From contig JANYKL010000031.1 in the NCBI GenBank assembly GCA_025361625.1, forward strand, positions 1 to 52,451: DNA of 52,451 nt, read 5' to 3'. A model generated the notes under the pieces. That model worked only from the letters and a program-made list of their open reading frames with translations. It searched no databases and had not been told where the DNA came from. The position numbers and the translations under genes were made by a program. This stretch comes from Acidobacteriaceae bacterium (lineage in GTDB: Bacteria > Acidobacteriota > Terriglobia > Terriglobales > Acidobacteriaceae). This document shows, one piece after another, positions 1 to 8,442 of this stretch. Position 1 is the first letter of the stretch; each line of letters begins with the position of its first letter.

Positions 1-56
1 CTTCCATGAGAAGGCCGGTCTATGTCAAGTAGATTTTGATTTGCCCTTCCTAAAAT

Positions 57-184
57 CCACCTTCCTTCCTAGCGGAGGGATGTTCAGAGCGGCCCGGAGC
101 CGTCAAGGGCGCGTTCTGTGCGGCGGGAGCGGACCCTTGACGGCGAGGACCGCTCTGCCACCATTCCGCTAGGAAGGAAGGTGG
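57..184. repeat. 128-bp imperfect palindrome (possible MITE or REP-like element)
   Basis: The outer arms 57-76 and 165-184 are perfect 20-bp reverse complements. Inside them 85-92 pairs with 150-157 (8 bp) and 99-109 pairs with 134-144 (11 bp), around a central loop of about 24 nt. The whole unit could fold into one long interrupted hairpin. There is no T-run and no adjacent gene that would make it a terminator. It resembles a non-autonomous palindromic element, but no transposase or RAYT gene is visible in the window. Confidence 0.75.
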
Positions 185-886
185 GCCACGCTCTGCTGGT
201 TGGGTGCGACACACGGTTGCCCAGTTAGAACCAGCCATGCCCGTTTGCGCGCCCCCACTGTCGCCACCCTTCCATCCGCACTCTTGTGTGAGCGATTCGT
301 CGCTCGGTGCAAGTTGGGTGTTCTCGTTTCAGCCGGTGCTGCCACCTGTTTATCGACCTCTCTTTCCATCTTGGGATGGAAGTGGGGCCAGGCCATTAAC
401 GCAGTCACCGGAACTCGGCTTTGGTCTTGTCTTTTCCTTCCTCAGAATGTTTTTAACTTTATGCCGCGGCGGGCATCGCCTGATGGCTGTTGTGCAACCA
501 ACAGCACGGTGGGTGTGCTCATCAACATAAGCACCGTGGCAACAATGACCACAACAACCTCACTGGTCTCTTCTCTCAATCCATCCGACCCAGGTCGTCT
601 TTGCGATTCCTATTGTAGGTTTATCGGCCACAAGTTTTAATTTTGGCAATGAAGCTGTACACAGGATCAGTGCGCCAGTTTACGCAACACTCACTAACGC
701 CGGTGTTTTTCTAGTAGTCAAGCGACATGTATTTTTGTGACGTGTTTGTGACGTTCGGGATCTACCCGTTTCATCTAAAGCCAACTCTATCAACATCGCG
801 AGAACTCACTTCCGTGCGGGCGGAAATTGGTTAAGTGTTATTACTTCAATAGGTTTGGGTGTTGACGGAATGGAACTGCGCGATAA

Positions 887-931
887 TTCGTAATCGGCAG
901 GTCAGCGGTTCAACTCCGCTCGTCGGCTCCA
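887..931 (+). pseudogene. Truncated tRNA-Thr(CGT) 3' half, probable island attachment site
   Basis: The sequence runs from a canonical anticodon loop TTCGTAA (anticodon CGT, Thr) through the 3' anticodon strand TCGGC, a 5-nt variable loop, a perfect T-arm (AGCGG / TTCAACT / CCGCT), the acceptor strand CGTCGGC, discriminator T and encoded CCA at 929-931. Upstream there is no matching D-arm and no GCCGA to complete the anticodon stem, so the gene begins inside its anticodon loop and cannot make a functional tRNA. Tyrosine integrases commonly use tRNA 3' halves as attB and leave such a duplicate at the far end of the insert. Orientation puts the insert to the left. Confidence 0.75.
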
Positions 932-1024
932 ATCTTGCAAATACTTACGGGACTTTCTCGCTGCACCGTGACTCGGACTCGACGTGAGTCCGACGCGCCA
1001 CGACGCGTCTTTACAATCGGAAAT

Positions 1025-4000
1025 CTATGCAGTTCCAGGGCACGATGCCGCGCTCTGCGGGCTCATCACATCACTGGATGTTTCTTCGCTGCGGATCTTC
1101 CATGGGAAGGTTGCAGTTACAATCGTACCCGACTCGCTTGAGCGAACTTCGAACGTTCCATCCAGCTGGTTTACGCGTTCGCGCATGCCTCGGATGCCTA
1201 CTCCCTCGCGCACCGAGGCCGTGGCCTGATCCCCTGGCCTTAAACCCTTGAATCCTTTTCCATCATCTCGAACCTCGACACGTAGTTCGTCGGATGAATT
1301 TGTGATGCTAATCCGCGCACCTTTGCCATTGGCATGGCGATGGATGTTGGTAAGGCATTCCTGAATGATACGAAATACCGTCATCTCTAGCTCGCAACTC
1401 AGTCGGCCGAAATCCGGCGAAATTCGCAAATCGACGCTGATCTTACTGCGCTCCGAAAAACCTTCCACGTACCAACTGATTGCGGCAGGCAGGCCGGCCT
1501 CGTCCAAGAGTGGAGGATGCAGCAGGTATGACACCGTTCGCAGCTCTCTTGAGAGCTGATCAATCATGTCCAGGCTTTGTCTGATGCCATCCCCGAATTC
1601 CGGATTGATTTTCTTAACATCTTTCTCCATCGGGGTTAGCACCATCTGGACGGCCGTAATCAGTTGCCCGGCGCTGTCGTGGAGTTCCCTTGCAATGCGG
1701 CGCCGCTCCTGGTCCTGGCTAAGCAAAAGTTTGGCGGAAATATCGCGCACCACTTCCGCTTGTGCCAACAACGCGGTATTTTTCTCAGCCAGCTCGCGCG
1801 TCCGCTCGTCGACTCTGGCTTCGAGTTCGTCGCGTAATTCTTTTTGAACGGTGATGTCGAGCCCGGTAGCGACAATCATTTTTACCTTGCCGTTTTCTAT
1901 CACCGGGCTGAGCGTCCGATCACCGAAGCGGCGAGTTCCGTCAGCCAGGCAGAAATAGCATTCTCCGCGAATGGATTCGCCAGCAGCAACTCTGGTGATG
2001 GCTCGCTTCAGGGTCTCGACTTCGTCCGGAAGCGGCGACCACCACGGCTCCCAGACCTTGCGCCCAATAACTTCTTCGCGCGCGCTGCCGGCAGCCTCGA
2101 GGGCGGCACGGTTCGCTTCAATAATCGTTCCGTCCGGGTCAAGAAGTAAGAGGAAGGAGTAGGCCTGCCCGAATGCCGCGCGCAGGCTAGCCTCGCTTTT
2201 TTGCAGAGCCTGCACGATTTTTTTGCGATCCGTGATGTCGGTATGCGTGCCGATCATTCGCAGGGCACGGCCGCTTGCGTCCCGATGAATGCTACCGTGA
2301 GACAGAATCCATCTGATCTCGCCGTCGGGCCTGAGAGTTCGAAATTCAAAGCTGAACCTGTCATTCCGGTTGTTCTCCAGTGACTGGCTAGTCTCTCTCA
2401 CAAACTTCGCCCGGTCCTCTGAATAAATCAGCGACTGCCACTCTTCTTCCGATATGTCAGTGCCGTTGGGATTAAAGCCATATATTGCGGACATCTGGCT
2501 ATCCCACTTCCCTCTCTTGCGGGCAGCATCCCAATCAAAGATTGCGGTCTTCGAGGACTCGAGTGCCAGTGCTAACTGATCTCGGCCCTCCTGCAGGGCT
2601 TGCTCTACTCGCTTTCGCTCGGTGATGTCGCGCGCAATCTTGGATACCCCGATGATGTTGCCTTTGCTATCAAGAATCGGCGAAATTGATAAAGAGACGG
2701 CAATTCTTCGTCCAGACTTTGTACAACGCTCGGTTTCGAAATGCTCAATTCGCTGCCCATTTCTCAGCCGCCGAGAAATCTGCAATTCCTCATCGATCAG
2801 CTCCGGCGGAATGATAATGCTTCCCGGCTTTCCCAGCGCTTCCACCGCCGCAAACTCGAAGATTCGCGCGGCCGCCGCATTCCAACTGGTGATGATGCCG
2901 TTGAGATCTTTGGAAACAATGGCGTCATCCGACGACTCCACGACCGCAGCCAGCCTTGATAGGGTATCTTCCGTTCCTCGACGTTCGGAAACATCGCGCG
3001 CCACCTTCGAAGCACCGACGATATTGCCCTTTGAGTCAGTGACCGGCGAGATAGTGATGGAAACATTGATCTGTTCCCCGGACTTCGTGACCCGCACCGT
3101 TTCGAAGTGTTCGATCCGCTCCCCTTGACGCAAACGCTCGATAATATTTTTTTCTTCATGCTGCAATACGGGCGGGATGATCATTGTAATAGGCTGCCCT
3201 ATGGCCTCATCCGGAAGATAACCAAATATTCTCTGTGCTCCGGCATTCCAGCTGGTAATCGTGCCATTGAGGTCTTTTGAGATGATGGCGTCGTCCGATG
3301 ATTGGACGATGGCAGCGAGCCGCCCTCTTAGTTCGTCCAATGCCCGGCGCTCGGTGATATCTTCCACAACCGAAATATAGTGCTGAAGTTTGCCGCTACC
3401 ATCTCTTGATGCGGAAACCGTCAAACTGACCCAGATTGGCGATCCATCTTTCCGAATGTATCGCTTCTCCGTCACATAACGGTCGAGCGCCCCTTGCTGC
3501 AGCTTCGCTCCCTGTGCCAGGTCAGTCGCCAAATCATCAGGATGAGTGACCTCCTGAAAAGTGAGCTTCAGCAATTCAGGTTCGGTGTAGCCGAGAATTT
3601 CACAAAGCTTCTGATTTGCTCTTACCCAACGCCCGTCGGGATTCACGTGGGCAACCCCCACTCCGGCTAACTCAAAAGTATTCCGGTACAATTCCTCGCT
3701 TTCGCGCAACGCTCGTTCCAAGGCATGGCTTCTCTGCAAGACCTCTTCCGCGTCTACATGTCCGGCTGTGCTTTTCGCCGCGGCGAAGGCAGGATCGACG
3801 AAAGATTTTTTCTGGCCCACCGCTTCGATGGCGGCTAACAGATCTCTTGCTATGGATGACTTAACAACATAGCCTCGCGCTCCGGCTTTGAATGCCTGCT
3901 CCACGATCTGAGGAGACTCATGCTGGCTGAGGATGAGGATCTCGCACCTCGGAAGAATGTCATGGATCAGAGGAGTAGCCTGCAGCCCATTCATTTTGGG

Positions 4001-4162
4001 CATGCTGATGTCCATGACAATCACATCGGGTTTCAAGGCCCGGGCTTTTTCGATGGCGTCCTGGCCATCGACGGCCTCACCACAGACATCGTGCTCCAAA
4101 GATACAAGTGACCTTACGCCCCGCCTTACTATTTCGTGGTCATCTACGATCAAAACTCGCAT
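1025..4162 (-). CDS. Receiver-multi-PAS sensor histidine kinase (HisKA_3 type)
   Basis: This is a soluble 1045-aa signalling protein with no membrane segment. Residues 1-125 form a NarL-type receiver with Asp7/Asp8, phospho-acceptor Asp51 and Lys101. About five PAS domains follow (roughly 150-790), then a short coiled coil, a HisKA_3 dimerisation/phospho-acceptor helix (RELHDSAGQL) and a HATPase domain with DDGKGF. PAS domains two and three are nearly identical in their cores (SSDDAI, SKDLNG, ITSWNA), pointing to a recent internal duplication. The receiver sits at the N-terminus and there is no DNA-binding domain, so output must go through phosphotransfer, probably to an unlinked NarL-type regulator. 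No partner regulator is adjacent. The ATG at 4162 lacks a strong ribosome site. Confidence 0.9.
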   Translation of the reverse strand: MRVLIVDDHEIVRRGVRSLVSLEHDVCGEAVDGQDAIEKARALKPDVIVMDISMPKMNGLQATPLIHDILPRCEILILSQHESPQIVEQAFKAGARGYVVKSSIARDLLAAIEAVGQKKSFVDPAFAAAKSTAGHVDAEEVLQRSHALERALRESEELYRNTFELAGVGVAHVNPDGRWVRANQKLCEILGYTEPELLKLTFQEVTHPDDLATDLAQGAKLQQGALDRYVTEKRYIRKDGSPIWVSLTVSASRDGSGKLQHYISVVEDITERRALDELRGRLAAIVQSSDDAIISKDLNGTITSWNAGAQRIFGYLPDEAIGQPITMIIPPVLQHEEKNIIERLRQGERIEHFETVRVTKSGEQINVSITISPVTDSKGNIVGASKVARDVSERRGTEDTLSRLAAVVESSDDAIVSKDLNGIITSWNAAAARIFEFAAVEALGKPGSIIIPPELIDEELQISRRLRNGQRIEHFETERCTKSGRRIAVSLSISPILDSKGNIIGVSKIARDITERKRVEQALQEGRDQLALALESSKTAIFDWDAARKRGKWDSQMSAIYGFNPNGTDISEEEWQSLIYSEDRAKFVRETSQSLENNRNDRFSFEFRTLRPDGEIRWILSHGSIHRDASGRALRMIGTHTDITDRKKIVQALQKSEASLRAAFGQAYSFLLLLDPDGTIIEANRAALEAAGSAREEVIGRKVWEPWWSPLPDEVETLKRAITRVAAGESIRGECYFCLADGTRRFGDRTLSPVIENGKVKMIVATGLDITVQKELRDELEARVDERTRELAEKNTALLAQAEVVRDISAKLLLSQDQERRRIARELHDSAGQLITAVQMVLTPMEKDVKKINPEFGDGIRQSLDMIDQLSRELRTVSYLLHPPLLDEAGLPAAISWYVEGFSERSKISVDLRISPDFGRLSCELEMTVFRIIQECLTNIHRHANGKGARISITNSSDELRVEVRDDGKGFKGLRPGDQATASVREGVGIRGMRERVNQLDGTFEVRSSESGTIVTATFPWKIRSEETSSDVMSPQSAASCPGTA

Positions 4163-4394
4163 AGGTTATGGGTAAAGACGCTCTCGTGCGTCTCTGCAAA
4201 GCCCCGAAGAACTTGAAATTGAGTTGCCGCCCCGCCAAGCCCCCACTTGCCCGGAGACACTTCAACAAATTGACCATAGCGGATCTAACAGAATTGCCCA
4301 TAAGGTTAATTTAGTAGATGAACGGTTTTCGCCTGAAAGGGCTTGGCCGGACAGTGCGCACTTGCCGAGAAACCTTGGCTTAGGCGAGGCAAAC

Positions 4395-4429
4395 GAAAAG
4401 GCCACCCGGCAACTATAGGCGGCCTTTTC
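4395..4429. terminator. Terminator-like hairpin in the kinase leader
   Basis: The 9-bp arms GAAAAGGCC (4395-4403) and GGCCTTTTC (4421-4429) enclose a 17-nt loop and have T-rich flanks on either strand, the usual look of a bidirectional intrinsic terminator. On the minus strand it lies between the 4485-4514 promoter and the kinase start. It could therefore end read-through from the DUF6599 gene or act as an attenuator in the kinase leader. The sequence does not decide between these. Confidence 0.6.
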
Positions 4430-4484
4430 TTTCAAGGGAGAATAGCCCTAACGGACTTCTAATCCATCAGAACTTTCTGGGGGC

Positions 4485-4514
4485 ATCTTATGAGCCCCAA
4501 ATCCTTAGTGTCAA
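4485..4514 (-). promoter_or_regulatory. Sigma70-type promoter, likely for the sensor kinase
   Basis: Read on the minus strand, a perfect -35 TTGACA (4514-4509) is followed by an 18-nt spacer and the -10 hexamer TAAGAT (4490-4485). Transcription would begin near 4478, giving a leader of about 315 nt before the kinase ATG at 4162. Confidence 0.6.
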
Positions 4515-4640
4515 GGGAAATTTATGTCTTAAATGGTACTGTTTTCAATAGTTTACGAAGCAGTGTTTGGATGCGTAAAATTTGTTCGCAGAGGCTAAAA
4601 GTGTCCGTTTTTTGGCTGTAAGCACATTCAATTGAGCGAC

Positions 4641-5837
4641 TTACCGTTCACCGGGCACCGTCCGGGAGCCTTCTTCGAGATGTAAAGTGATGATTTCCAC
4701 AACTTCTTTCCGGTCAAACACGGAATCGGGGAAAAAGCGTTTTGTCAGGATTCGGAACCCGCCAAAAGCCACTCCGGCAACCAGCATCACGCCTACCACA
4801 ATGCCGCAGAGGACGATGGCGTTAAAAAGGAAATTCCCCAGGTTATTTTTCTTGCTGACATAAGTATTCTCGTTCCAGGTGACGTCGGCCTCATAGCTGA
4901 TGCCAGCCATAAGCGTTCTCGCATCGCTTTGCGACAACGGACCGGACGCAATAACAATGATTGGACCCGTTCGGGCGTCGAAAAATGGACCCACATCGAG
5001 GATGGTGGAGACTCCCGGCTTTTGCTCCGTCATGTGATGAGTGGCGTCGATCTGCCGTAGCTTCTCCGCGGCGATCTGCGGCGTGGGATATTCAATGAGC
5101 ATCACCGTCGCATCGCCGCCGTTCACTTCATAGCGGGAAATAACAACTTCCGCTCCCGAGCCGAAATCGACCAGGGAGATTGGCAAGGGCGACCCGACGC
5201 GATCGAGGGCCAGCGGCCCGAGCACATATTTAGTTGTGTTTCGTTCGGGATGCCGCTCCGCCGAAGCTTTTGGCAGATACAACGGCAGATTCGGAGGGTT
5301 GCGCTTGCTGTCTTCAGCCTGGGGTAGCAAACCGGCGAGTTGACGCAGCTGTGCGGCCGACATCACGCTTACTTTGTCGAACACGGCATCGACAAGCACG
5401 CTCCCCTGGTAAAACAGGACGCGATTTTTCGAAGAAGCAGCCTTTGCTCCGATCGTTTCGTCCCCCATATCGGGCTGCTGATAGTACGTGAACGCGCCAT
5501 AAGCGCCACTTGCGTCGTGAAAAACCGCAGCTTTTATAACGAGGTTGCGCCCATCATCCCGGGTATAGGAGGCTTTCTCAAACCGCTCGAAACCGTACTC
5601 CTTCAAAACCGGACCGTTTGTCGCATCAGCGGAAGCGGGATCGTCACTGTTTTCGACTGCACCCTTTACCTGCCACCCTCCGAATTCTGCAGGGAGAACG
5701 GGCGCATTGGACGGCGCTAATGAAGGCTCAACAGTTTTTGGCGGTTGCCGATTGGCTCCAAACGCCGGAAACAGGAGAATTGTATGGAGCGCAAACAGAG
5801 CCGCTGAAATGCTGAATTGTTGTTTAGAAAAAATCAT
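4641..5837 (-). CDS. DUF6599 family envelope protein
   Basis: A 398-aa protein with an N-terminal hydrophobic signal or anchor segment and a C-terminal transmembrane helix (around residues 340-365, ending in a short basic cytoplasmic tail). The periplasmic part in between resembles the DUF6599 proteins frequent in Acidobacteria; no catalytic motif is evident and the function is unknown. The ATG at 5837 is chosen; a GTG at 5849 would add four residues. It lies about 120 nt downstream of the amidase gene in the same direction, so co-transcription with the peptidoglycan enzymes upstream is plausible. Confidence 0.7.
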   Translation of the reverse strand: MIFSKQQFSISAALFALHTILLFPAFGANRQPPKTVEPSLAPSNAPVLPAEFGGWQVKGAVENSDDPASADATNGPVLKEYGFERFEKASYTRDDGRNLVIKAAVFHDASGAYGAFTYYQQPDMGDETIGAKAASSKNRVLFYQGSVLVDAVFDKVSVMSAAQLRQLAGLLPQAEDSKRNPPNLPLYLPKASAERHPERNTTKYVLGPLALDRVGSPLPISLVDFGSGAEVVISRYEVNGGDATVMLIEYPTPQIAAEKLRQIDATHHMTEQKPGVSTILDVGPFFDARTGPIIVIASGPLSQSDARTLMAGISYEADVTWNENTYVSKKNNLGNFLFNAIVLCGIVVGVMLVAGVAFGGFRILTKRFFPDSVFDRKEVVEIITLHLEEGSRTVPGER

Positions 5838-5958
5838 CCGAGGGGGCACACCTGCTAGAGAGTTAGACTACCCGCGAGTGAAGAAAGTTTCCAGCCAGGC
5901 TAATCAGGGCGACATGCGACCACGAGACACCGCTGCCAGCTTAACGTTGAGCCGCAGT

Positions 5959-8262
5959 TTATTGCCCTTCAGCTTTTTCGATGCGGCTAGCCACCTTAAC
6001 ACCGCTAAGTCCGCCCACGTACTGCGACACCCCGCGAAATAGCGATTCGGCGATTCGCTGGCGGTGCTCGGCGGTCTCCATCTTTTTGGCGTCGGTGGGG
6101 TTGGAGACGAATGAGATCTCAGCCAGAATCGACGGCATATTTGCGCCGATTAGAACGATAAAAGGCGCTTTCTTAATCCCGCGATTCCGGATACCTGCAT
6201 TGTTAAGTGACAGGCCCCCGTAGAGAGATTGTTGAACATCTCCGGCAAACTCGCGAGACTCGCTGATCTTCTCTTTCAGAGCGATCTTTTTCACAAGGTC
6301 CTGCAACTCGTGGATGGATTTTTCAGAGACGGCATTTTCTCGCGCGGCAACCTCTAAAGCCTCCGGTGACGAGGTGAAATTCAGGTAGTAGGTTTCAACC
6401 CCGCGCGCGTCGGCATCGTGGCTAGAGTTGGCGTGAATCGAGATAAACAGATCGGCACTCTCGCGGTTTGCGATTGCGGTGCGGGTCTCAAGAGGAATGA
6501 AGGTGTCATCGTGACGCGTGTAGATTACCTCCGCGCCCAGTCGTGATTCCAACAATTTACCCAGACGCTTCGCCACGTCGAGGCAGACATCCTTCTCCAG
6601 CAGGCCGTTCGGGCCGATAGTTCCGGTATCGTGGCCGCCGTGGCCTGCGTCAATCACAATTTTCCCGATTTTCAACCCCAGCGCGCGAATCAGGGATCGG
6701 TCGCCGGCAGCGGTCGGGCGCGCCTCATGCGAGATGTCACGGGCAGAGAGTGCGCGTTCAGGATTAATATCAGTCGAAGCATCGGTCGGTTCTTCGGCTG
6801 ACTTCTTAAATTTAACTTTACCGCGGTCAACCGTCGCAGTCTTCGATGGAGCCTGATCTTCGGCCTCGACAATCGTTTTCGGAATGCGATGGGTTCCGCC
6901 TTTAACCGCCACTGTCGTCTTGATCACTCCAATCCCGTTCACGGGCTTCCCTGCCTCGCCAGCCTTAGCGGTGGGAGGCACCGCCATTGGGGGCAGATCG
7001 GTCTCTACCAATCCCGTGCTCGCCACCGTCCCTTCGGAATCGCTCTCTGCCGCGAATGCACCGCCGATGGCCGTCGCCGGAACCGCAACCGCTTTGGTGG
7101 CGACCGCGTCTACCTTAGGCCGGTTGGCAGGGGGGCCTGGGTTCATGGACAACTCAGCAGCCGATGCGTCATTCGTTGCGTCTGGAGTAGCAAGCTTGCC
7201 TCGGCGTTGAGCACCAACCTTGCCGTGAATGTCGATGATCAGCCGATAAGGATCGGGCAACAAAAAGGCGTCATAACTTGCAAGATCATCGACCTCAAGA
7301 ACGACGCGCGTGCGTCCGGGCTGAGCTTCGGCCACTCGAATCTTTTTCAGGAAGCCGTCGTCCACATCGAAGGTCTTGCCGACCAACGTAGAAGCCAGCC
7401 GGGTATCGCGCAGATCGAAGAAAATTCGATCGGGATGGGAAATACGCTGGGACCCGAACTTGACTTCCCCCTCGACGTCAATGGCAACGCGCGTGTAATC
7501 AGGCGTAGACCAGTGCCGGACTCCCGTAACGCGCGGCAGGGCATCACGCTGAGCGTCGAGCTTCGATACTTCCGGGGCATCTACCGCAGGCGCCAGACTG
7601 CCCGGAGCACCGGCATGATTCGCAGCACTTGCACTCGCGCTCGGCCGATTGTCGGTTCGAGACGGGACCTTTCGCGCTGATTTGCGCGACGATCGCTCGC
7701 GCGCTTGCGCTTGTATTTCTTGAATGGCCGATCGGGCGTCATTTGTCAGCCGGCTCCGCGGATACCGCCGGATGAAATCGTCAAATGTAGCTCGAGCCTG
7801 CTCCGAATCGTGGAGATCATCTTTAAAGATCTCGCCGATTGTGAAAAGGGCGTCGAAGCGATAACGGCTGCCCGGATATTGCTTGCACAAAAACCGGTAC
7901 TGATCGACCGCATCGCGAAGGATTTTGTCGTCTGCAAAACGTCGGCCCATTTCGACCATTAGCTCCGCGGTAGCGACCACGCTGGGATCTGCTTTCGAAG
8001 ATCCAGGCGATCCTAAGTAAACGCGGCGATAGGCATCGATAACGCGTTGATACCCGTGCCGGGTTCGCTGGGTCGCAGGGCGTCCGTTCAGCGCTTCGCG
8101 CATGCGCTCGGCAATCGCGAACTGTTGGCGAGCCCAGTTGTCGCTGTGAAGAGCAACGCGTGCCGTAGCTGAGATTGCAGGAAGAAGGACGAGCAGAAGC
8201 GCAGCGCCGAGGCGAAGGGCGCGGCTGCCTCGAATTAGGGTCGTGGACGCCTGGGTTCTCAC
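5959..8262 (-). CDS. TPR-AMIN-N-acetylmuramoyl-L-alanine amidase
   Basis: A secreted 767-aa peptidoglycan hydrolase that cleaves the amide bond between MurNAc and L-Ala. A signal peptide (about residues 12-34) is followed by a BamD/YbgF-like TPR region (about 40-190) and an AMIN domain (about 245-350) that normally targets such enzymes to the cell wall or septum. A low-complexity Ala/Lys-rich linker leads to a C-terminal Amidase_3 domain from about residue 534. The zinc ligands His541 (DAGHGG), Glu556 and His610 (SIHANS) and catalytic Glu715 (AEISF) are all present. The TPR domain in front of AMIN is an addition to the usual AmiC layout. The start is a GTG at 8262. The transglycosylase gene lies upstream in the same direction. 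Confidence 0.92.
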   Translation of the reverse strand: MRTQASTTLIRGSRALRLGAALLLVLLPAISATARVALHSDNWARQQFAIAERMREALNGRPATQRTRHGYQRVIDAYRRVYLGSPGSSKADPSVVATAELMVEMGRRFADDKILRDAVDQYRFLCKQYPGSRYRFDALFTIGEIFKDDLHDSEQARATFDDFIRRYPRSRLTNDARSAIQEIQAQARERSSRKSARKVPSRTDNRPSASASAANHAGAPGSLAPAVDAPEVSKLDAQRDALPRVTGVRHWSTPDYTRVAIDVEGEVKFGSQRISHPDRIFFDLRDTRLASTLVGKTFDVDDGFLKKIRVAEAQPGRTRVVLEVDDLASYDAFLLPDPYRLIIDIHGKVGAQRRGKLATPDATNDASAAELSMNPGPPANRPKVDAVATKAVAVPATAIGGAFAAESDSEGTVASTGLVETDLPPMAVPPTAKAGEAGKPVNGIGVIKTTVAVKGGTHRIPKTIVEAEDQAPSKTATVDRGKVKFKKSAEEPTDASTDINPERALSARDISHEARPTAAGDRSLIRALGLKIGKIVIDAGHGGHDTGTIGPNGLLEKDVCLDVAKRLGKLLESRLGAEVIYTRHDDTFIPLETRTAIANRESADLFISIHANSSHDADARGVETYYLNFTSSPEALEVAARENAVSEKSIHELQDLVKKIALKEKISESREFAGDVQQSLYGGLSLNNAGIRNRGIKKAPFIVLIGANMPSILAEISFVSNPTDAKKMETAEHRQRIAESLFRGVSQYVGGLSGVKVASRIEKAEGQ

Positions 8263-8442
8263 TGCCGTTCCGTGATGCCTATTTTACAGCCAGTTCTCTA
8301 CCGGGTTCAGGACTATTTCCGCCCTCGCATTTATCGGCAATAGGGAGACGAAACGGACACGAAGCGTTTCAAGCCGGAAGTTTAGTATCAGCCAGGGTAC
8401 ATCCGCACTCGATTGGAACCCAACAGACCGGGCAAAGTTGCT

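Larger units (their letters stand above)
1..1024. other. Gene-poor left edge, putative end of a genomic island
   Basis: No reading frame here looks like a real gene: the small frames on both strands have odd composition, overlap each other and match no family I recognise. What can be seen is a long imperfect palindrome (57-184) and a truncated tRNA-Thr 3' half (887-931). If that tRNA piece is an attachment-site duplication, this stretch is the right end of an integrated element whose integrase and intact tRNA-Thr would lie to the left, outside the window. Between about 640 and 880 I see only AT-richer intergenic-type sequence. Confidence 0.5.
4163..4640. other. Long intergenic region and leader of the sensor kinase
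   Basis: This stretch separates two minus-strand genes. It contains a near-consensus minus-strand promoter (4485-4514), a small G/C hairpin (4478-4499) overlapping that promoter, and a terminator-like hairpin (4395-4429) inside the inferred leader of about 315 nt. I do not recognise a known riboswitch class in it and see no small coding frame. Confidence 0.5.

Noticed and set aside
169-640. Small overlapping reading frames at the left edge
   Set aside because: They overlap each other on both strands, run over a palindrome, and show no family motif or ribosome site.
841-931. A complete tRNA-Thr gene
   Set aside because: GTTGACG upstream could pair with the acceptor strand using G-T pairs, but the D-arm and 5' anticodon strand do not form and the spacing is too short.
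4395-4429. A c-di-GMP (GEMM) riboswitch, suggested by GGCAAAC near the hairpin
   Set aside because: The second conserved block GACGCAAAGCC and the receptor stem are missing, and that strand leads into no gene in the right direction.
6889-7680. 263-aa plus-strand frame opposite the amidase gene
   Set aside because: Overlaps the AMIN domain and linker of a clearly real gene and has no known motif.
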